Shown: piece after piece, positions 57,360 to 64,000 of the stretch
Layout of the letters: every line of letters starts with the position of its first letter
Numbering within the stretch: position 1 is the stretch's first letter
Origin: [Phialemoniopsis] sp. UDSM-2020
Lineage: Eukaryota > Ascomycota > Sordariomycetes > Thyridiales > Thyridiaceae
NCBI GenBank assembly: GCA_018873225.1
Contig: JAEILZ010000006.1
Span: 2,294,001-2,358,000, forward strand
DNA: 64,000 bases
Reading direction: 5' to 3'
Position numbers and translations under genes: made by a program
Notes under the pieces: model-generated
What the model saw: the letters and a program-made list of their open reading frames with translations, nothing else
Told to the model about the DNA's origin: nothing
The model's database searches: none

Positions 57360-59970
57360 CTAATTGGCACGGATGACAAGCTTTGACAGGAACTTATTTG
57401 ACAATGAGTCAAAGTCGTAACGATCAAATTTGGATTCCGGTCGGGTCCTCAGGTACGCTTCTGTGATGGCTGTTAGAATGCAAATCAACTTGACAAACAT
57501 CAGATAATCAGCACTTACCATGCTTGAGCACATGCTGCTTAACCTCGGTCATAGCTTCACACACCGCAGGGTTGTTGTTGAGTAGCTGGCCATGTCGCCT
57601 GGTATCCCATTCGGTGAAAGCAGGGAGTTTCTGGGAGATGGCGTGGAAGAGCCCGATAATGACGCCGACAGGCGTAGTTTCCATGTCAGAGCAAAACTTG
57701 TTGACGGCAACGGGATCCGGCACTCTGTAGTGGCAGTCGAACTGCATCTCCTCCCAAACAACCAGGAGAATGGAGGCAAGCATGAAGATGGTAGGCCAGT
57801 TCTTCAACCTATCGCCGCTGTAGACGCTCGAGTAGAGAGCCGACAGCTCCTCCAGGATATCCTTCTGAAGCTCACGCCACATGTCGGCCAAAGCACACTT
57901 GATTTGGAAGTTGATCATGACTGGGGCAACAACCTTGCCGTAGTACTTGGAATCTTCGTCGTCGATCTGGCCCTCGGCAATCGACTCATCGCCCTGCTGC
58001 TCGACCATGGTGATGTGCATTGTGAGGTTGTATGCAAGCACAAGCTTCAGAGCCTTGCGAATGACGGGCGACTTCTCCTTCATGTAATAACGGTAGGCCG
58101 TAGTGAGGATTTCCGTGATGAAAGGAGTGCCTTCAAAATGATCCGTGATAAATGTCTCATAGAAGCCATCGATATGCTTGTCGAGATACTCGGAGAGAGC
58201 ATCCATACTGATTCCATCACGGCCGACGTCCAGGCCTTCCGTGCGAATTTCAAAGTCAATAGGCTCCTGATCAGTCAGGAAAGACTCAACCCAGTCGACC
58301 TGGAAGCAGTTCGAGTCCGAAACGTAAACCTCACGGACCATAACCGGAAGGCAGAAGCCGTACCCGTGGGTGATCCACATGAGGGTCTCCTTCTGGGCAA
58401 ACCCTTTGACGTTATAGACAGAGACACCACGGCTCATGTGGCGCTCGTAGTCAGCCTTCCAGTCCTTCATGAAATAGCCAATATCCTTGATATCAATGCG
58501 AGTGCAAGGAACTTGCCAAAGACGGGCATGTGAAGGTTGGCACCCAGCACAGGGCTCACCCTTGTCACAGGTCTTCTTGAGGAATTTGCAGCGGAGGCAA
58601 GCACGCAGTTTCCTGATCTCGCTGGCCTGCTTTCGCTGTTCGGGCAGCAGAGGCCCGCGGCGCCGGCCAACCTTCTTCTCGCCGGTTCCCTTGTTGTCCT
58701 TGCCCGTTGAAGTTCTGCGGGTGACAGCCTTGGGGGGCTTCGAGATCGGGCTCTTGCGAGGACCAGAGAGTCTTCTGGCTGGCGGCGAGGTTGACGAGCT
58801 TGCACCGACGCCGGACCCGCTGGCCGGAGTGACTCTGCTTGACGAGGCAGCTGCCTTGATAGGCACGGGAGCAACGGCGGCCGTAGGGCTTACAGTGTCC
58901 AGGGTGGTGGCGGCGGCGGTGTGCTGGTGACTGTGATTCTCTCCAAAGCAATGGCGATGGCCATGGGGGTTTGAAGAGTCGGCACAAGTGTCCGACTCGG
59001 GTGAGAATGGCGAGTAGGGGAAGGTAACCTCCTCGTAACTGCCAATATCAAGCGAGTTGCAGCCGTCAGAATGAGACGAATCCGAATGAGATCGAAGATG
59101 CAGGGTCTGCGAGGGGTTGAAAATGGCCGCATTCTGAGCTTGATGGGCATGCTGGTACGCGTCATAGTTTGGGTACACGTCTACAGTATTCCACCCACTC
59201 TCGCTGCCAGAGCCCAGAGACTGGACTTCCAGATAGGTGCCTGTCGGGGAGTTGCTCCCGAGGCTGGCCAGACGGGGTAACCCGTCATGAGGGAAAGCCA
59301 TGGCTGCATCAAGCCAATTCGCCATGCCCAAGTTCCATTGCATAGCCTGAGCACTGTCGTCAACAGGAGACATAGTGTTGAATGTCGACTCCATCTGAAG
59401 GCCGGCCTCAATGGCAGCAGTGGTGGTTGGGAGGTAATCTAGCGGTGAAGGCTGGAGGCCAGCGAACGGGTTGAAAGGCACTAGGGCCGACTCTTGAAGA
59501 AACTGCAGATCTTGAGCGGACGGGTTGTGGTGTTGTTGCTGTTGCTGTTGCTGCTGCTGCTGCTGCATAGTCCAGTCTGCCAGTATCGAAGAGGGGTGTG
59601 GTTGAGACACCGCCTGGAATGGTGACAACTGATGTTGATGAGGACTTGAGGCGGCCGAGCTGTGAAGGCCTGCACTGTGATGGCTCGGTGACGGCGCCTG
59701 AGAGTCGTCCGACGAGGAGGCCGTCACCGAGGCGGCATTTGGAGACTGGGCAGTGGTGACCCCTCCCATGGCCGACATGTCGAAGCCCATGGGCCAATTC
59801 ACAGGCGGGCTCTGGCGGCTTGATTGCGGCATCGCGGTTGATGTGGTGGTTGGGATGGCTCCAGTAGTCGAGGCAGCCGTTGTCGAGAAGGGATACGTCT
59901 CCCGAGGGTCGTATCCGAGTTGCTCCAACAAGATGGCCTCAGCGCCAACAGAGTTGAAGTCAAAGGTCAT
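57360..59970 (-). CDS. Zn2Cys6 transcription factor with long conserved C-terminal domain
   Basis: Two exons (59970-57519 and 57460-57360) give 850 residues starting MTFDFNSVGAEAILL. The N-terminal ~430 residues are rich in Ser, Gln, Pro and His, with an 11-Gln run (59532-59564). A basic stretch GEKKVGRRRGPLLPEQRKQA leads into the zinc cluster at residues 458-489: Cys spacing x2, x6, x5, x2, x11, all six Cys present; the last gap is longer than the usual 6-8. The following ~360 residues are compact and helical (SRGVSVYNVKGF, HITMVEQQG, MWRELQKDILEELSALYSSVYSGDRLKNWPTIFMLAS), a regulatory domain of a type common in Pezizomycotina. The small second exon adds YLRTRPESKFDRYDFDSLS. No target genes can be inferred. 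Upstream leader is very C/T-rich. Confidence 0.88.
59532..59564 (-). repeat. Polyglutamine tract (CAG/CAA)
   Basis: Eleven Gln codons in the N-terminal part of the Zn2Cys6 regulator, mixed CAG and CAA, followed by two His codons. Confidence 0.95.
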
Positions 59971-62900
59971 CTTGACAGAAACAGGAAAGAGAGAGAAAGG
60001 GAGAAGGGTTCGAGAGGGGGATTGGTAGGCGAATTGATAGTATTGTATCAGGTTGGTGAACGACACCGCTCTTTTGTCGGGATCCCAGGATGAGATCGGT
60101 GAGGTTCAGGACTGGGACATGGGCGATGTCGTGGGGAGGAAAGTGGGAGAGGTGGCGGAAGTTCCTGGGGGGAGGAGAGAGAAAGGTAGGTAGAGGATGA
60201 GAGAGAGGCGCTGATGCGGCGTCCAACGTGAGAGGAGAATGCAGGAGCACGCAGACCGCTAGGGAAGACTGACACGAGCGACGACAGTCTGTCAGACGGG
60301 ACTGGCGAGCGGGAAGAGAGAGGAGAGGGGAGGATGGAGGAGGAGGCGTTGGCGGCAACGACAAAACCGGTAGCACCACCAGCACGCTCACGCCCAGTGG
60401 CAGGTTTGGTGGAGGTGGAGGAGGTGGAGGAGGAGAAGAGAGACAGCGAGGCCAGTCCCGCAACCCGCACCACTTTGGCAAAGACTCGAGCAGGTCCGTT
60501 GAAGAGGCGGTGAGAGATGCAGCGTTGGCTTCCCAGCCCTGGCCGGCTCGTGCATGAGATCAAGCCAATCAAGGGGCGGGAAGACCCTCCCGGCCCTGCA
60601 AGAACGTGGAGCGGCCAGTGGACGGGCGGAGCCCACGAGGCCAATCAGTGGGCACTAACGCCGCTTGACGGCTACGGCTACGCTCGCGCTTTACCAGTTT
60701 CGGTGACAGTTGAGCACCACCAGCACGCAAGTTTGACGACGATAGTGAGCACCACCACCACTATCTACTTATTGGATGTGCAGGTGTGCAGACTACTTAG
60801 TACAAGTAACCACTGGAGCCCGGGAGGCGACGGCGAGGATCTGGTGCTGGTTCTGCTCGGCCGGCGTTTTCCTTTCCTTTCCGTGCTTGCGTGCCCCTAC
60901 GAAAGTAGACCACCCTCAGGTCAGGACCCTCAGGACCCTCACTGGACTCAATCCATCGATCGTCCATCGGTTTTCCCCTCTTTGCGCGTCGCGCAAGTCC
61001 ACTAGCCACCAAAAAAGGGCCTAAAATCCTAGTTAGATGGCCCGCCCCTCCTCCTTCTCCCCGCCCGCGCCGCCGCCCGCCGCCAGCCTCTTCTTCCCCT
61101 TACCGTATCCTCCCGTGGGTCGTGGGTCGTGGCCCGTCCACCGTCACCATCATGGCTTGCGGAGCGTTATTAAGATCCCAATCCTCTCTTCCCGTGATTA
61201 GCTGAAAAATAGCCCCTCCCACCACCCATTCTCGTTGCCCCTGCTTCGGCTCTGCATCTACGGCATGCGATATGCAGACTTGATCACGAGTCCGTGGCTG
61301 TGAGACAATACTCTGTCTCGCTGCTAGGCGAGTCACCAGCGTTCAGTCCTGTGTGATGAGATGAATGAATACCCCTCCATTCCTCGTGCAAGTGCGCATC
61401 AATCTCAACACAGCCATCGATCCTCTAGGTCAACAAACCTAACTACCAGCGAGGTGTCTGTCCGTCCGTCATGGTGTCGGCTGTTCCAATACAAACTCTT
61501 CCATGTGCTCGATGGTGGCGAGAGCGCAAAGTTGTCTTGCAAGACACGCATGAGATTCCTGCTTCCTGAGACACTGCCAGCACACTGGACCTTCAGCAGA
61601 CGATGATCCTGACGATTGACTTTTGGAGATCCATTTTGCCCCCGGTGTGCTTCGTTGCCATGTTTCCATTGCAACAAGGGCTCTCCCGGGATCAAATACT
61701 CTCCATTGGCAATATCACGCACACAATTCAATTGAATTCGATTCTTTGTAGGCTCCCTTGTCATGACATGGATTGGCCAAGAGAGTCGATTGGTGTGGTG
61801 TCACGGGTTGAAACCCCAGGATTGGAGGGCCACAATCTTGTCATCCATGCCATCAGATCCTCGCTTCGTGCAACCACACAAATTCAAAGCCGGTCATCTT
61901 GTCCAAATTGTCTGACCAACCTGCCGCTATCCGGCCGGGAAACAGCGTTTCTCATGATGAACCACCGGAGAATACTTAGAATGAAGGAGATGCTTGAGTC
62001 TGTCCTATCTGTGACTGGTGTCGTAGTCCACGAGTCGGATCTCGCCGCCTCCTTCACAGTAGGTAAACCTGCACTGCACTACTTGGTACCATGTTGGGAC
62101 ACCCATGAACATTCGAGCGCCAGATGGCCTCGGCAGCTGTTGAGGGATCATCTCTAAAACTATTGGCTCTAGGACGATTTAAGGCCACGCCATCCAAGAT
62201 ACCGATAGTTGTGTGGTTGTGCTAAACCTTGTTAGACTCGCCTAGGCCATGTACCAACTCACCACCGTACTTGGCTGCTTGTCAGACGGCGGCGAATCAT
62301 GGATTGTTCTTCAACCTGGTTTCTGCTTTGTCTTTTGTCTCCGTCTTCATCATGGTCACTGCCAGCGGATGACTCGAATGTCTCGAGACTACATCTGCCA
62401 ACCTGGCATGTCCCTCGGTCACATCGCCTATTGCTTCTGGCTTACCTACGGAGTATTGGGACACATGAAACCCACAGCATTCCACACCTTGGAGGCATCT
62501 CCTGCCGATTAGTCTGCAAGCTAAATTGGCAATGCAGGGCATCTCGACGCGGATCGGCTGCCGTTGCAGGATGCCGACGCCCCTGTGGCCCCTGGACAAG
62601 CTAGGGCTCTCTTGTGGCCAGAGCGCGTGGACCCTGACCTGATTTCAACGAGGTAATTCCGGGTCTCGACGCGCTAAACACACATATAACGCGCAGAAAC
62701 AGTACGTTTGCAATTGCTATGCCATTAGAGGAAGGGTCCTACTTGCATCAACTCCGTACCCAGCAGGTGGCGGTGAGCATGCGCGAGCCAGGAGACTCGG
62801 CCAAGATCAACGACTAGAGTCCCCGGGGCTAGCTCTACAGATCTCCTATGGCAGGGTGAATCCTTGCCTCGCAAGGATATCAGACTGGGCAACCTGGCCA

Positions 62901-64000
62901 GACTGAGATCAAGTTGAGTCTGCTCGACACCACGTTACACCTGAAAAGTGCGAAGCACAATTTCGTCGCAATCGTGCTAATAGTCAATATGGGAAGACGT
63001 CGCTAAGAAGATGAAACCAGGTGTGGACTGTCGACCAATTGTAGTTGAACACCATTGTCCCAAACAAGCTCTCTTGATACTGCACTTCACCATGTAAGAC
63101 AATTGAGAGTCGCTCTGTATTCGTTCGACTGGTCATGACGCCTCTGGTCCAGTATCATTCTTTTGAATCATCGTCGAACCTCGCCATTGTCTACGAATGT
63201 GATCTGCACTGGAGCATTTTGGTTCTAAGTTTCATTGCTCGCTCTGCCGAGTCTCAAGTCCGCATCGCGCCTTGCTAGTCACAGTATCACTAGGATAACA
63301 CTCATCTCTGCAACTACTTACGTCTTTGTGATACCGAAAGCGATGCCTGACAGCCTCGATGGGCACATATCCGGACACCTGCAAATAACCACTACGCTAG
63401 CCTTTGTTGGTTTTGTGCACGTCGTTTCCACTATTGCCATTGATAGCATTGATATTGTCATCATGACTTTCTTGTTTTGTGGAAGTGTAAGGCTCGAGCG
63501 AGTGAGCCTTCTCTGACAAGAGAAGCCACATGCGCAAGCACGTTCGTAATTGCTGAGAGAAGCCACGCACCGCGAACTTTGCGACGTACGGAAACGGCCA
63601 CCGAAGAGGGACAATCTTGAACAGAGACTTTGGATGTTCTGTGAATGGTACTAGCTGTTGTTGGTATCTAGTCCGGCACATGAGTACTGCGTTTGAAATC
63701 ATAAGGCTGTCACCATGTCGTTGCAGCATAGATGTTGTTGGTGGTGTTGTGGTCGTCTTTTTTTTTAGCCGATGAAAAGCCGAGCCCAATTGAATCGGGC
63801 AGGTCTGTTTGTGGTGTTTGCAGGTGAGCCGCAACCTTGGTTTCAACTACTGGCGTCACATGTCGTCCACTGCAAGTTCCGGATGCGGCAACAAGTACAT
63901 ATTTGGTTATCGAGAACTACATTGTTATAACTAAGCTGCTGGGGAGAGCAAACCGAGAGGAGGCAGGGGCCCAAGTTATCAGATTTCTGTCAGGTTTGCG
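59971..64000. other. Promoter/leader then gene-free right end
   Basis: The first ~550 bases are strongly C/T-rich on the minus strand and form the leader and promoter of the Zn2Cys6 gene. From about 60.6 kb to the end no gene is supported; open frames are short and unrelated to known families. Two TACGGAGT words occur (62447-62454 and, on the minus strand, 62751-62758). A gene that continues past the right edge cannot be ruled out. Confidence 0.5.

Noticed and set aside
57592..58533. 313-codon plus-strand open frame opposite the Zn2Cys6 gene
   Set aside because: Antisense shadow; the minus strand encodes the conserved C-terminal domain.
61801..61830. Possible tRNA B-box (GGTTGAAACCCC)
   Set aside because: It departs from the GGTTCRANYCC consensus and no acceptor or anticodon stem could be found around it.

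Overview
The window looks like nuclear DNA of a filamentous ascomycete, most likely a sordariomycete. The evidence is short (about 50-100 nt) GT-AG introns with fungal-type CTAAC/CTGAC branch sites, pyrimidine-rich leaders, intron-bearing eukaryotic genes spaced 0.1-5 kb apart, and families typical of Pezizomycotina (QDE-2-type Argonaute, Rid1-like formin-N-terminal protein, Zn2Cys6 regulator). No species can be named from sequence alone. I see no rRNA, tRNA, CRISPR, plasmid or clear transposon.

Nineteen protein genes are supported. Splice joins were worked out by hand and keep frame across each gene. Left to right: glucosamine-6-phosphate deaminase NAG1 (+, 2798-4124); a very large membrane protein with a long disordered LW-repeat tail (-, 4803-10884); an FMN-binding split-barrel protein (+, 13189-14093); a membrane spermidine-synthase-like protein (-, 14192-16045) that shares a 594-bp divergent promoter with OPI3-type phospholipid methyltransferase (+, 16640-17459); an NRAMP metal transporter (+, 18384-20320); a small basic/acidic orphan (+, 21287-21811); Argonaute (+, 23753-27135); an OB-fold-like orphan (-, 27463-28587); ERG27 3-ketosteroid reductase (+, 29267-30785); an SLC49/FLVCR-like MFS transporter (-, 31069-33192).

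The right half is a run of minus-strand genes: QCR6 (34675-35580), a WBP2-like GRAM/PPxY protein (36169-37043), a Rid1-like GBD/FH3 protein (41902-44412), an Apd1/Aim32-type thioredoxin-like ferredoxin (45044-46308), glycerol-3-phosphate acyltransferase (47751-50118), the BRAP2/Etp1 RING protein (51510-53642), polyubiquitin (54286-55283) and a Zn2Cys6 transcription factor (57360-59970). Long gene-free stretches lie at 1-2797, 10.9-13.2 kb, 37.0-41.9 kb and 60-64 kb.

The genes are mostly housekeeping and do not form one obvious pathway cluster. Loose themes are lipid metabolism (OPI3, GPAT, ERG27), ubiquitin (Etp1 next to polyubiquitin) and small-RNA silencing (Argonaute). The least explained items are the 1970-residue membrane protein with repeated LW motifs, the OB-fold-like protein tail-to-tail with Argonaute, the membrane-anchored spermidine-synthase-like protein, and a short TACGGAGT word recurring in intergenic DNA.
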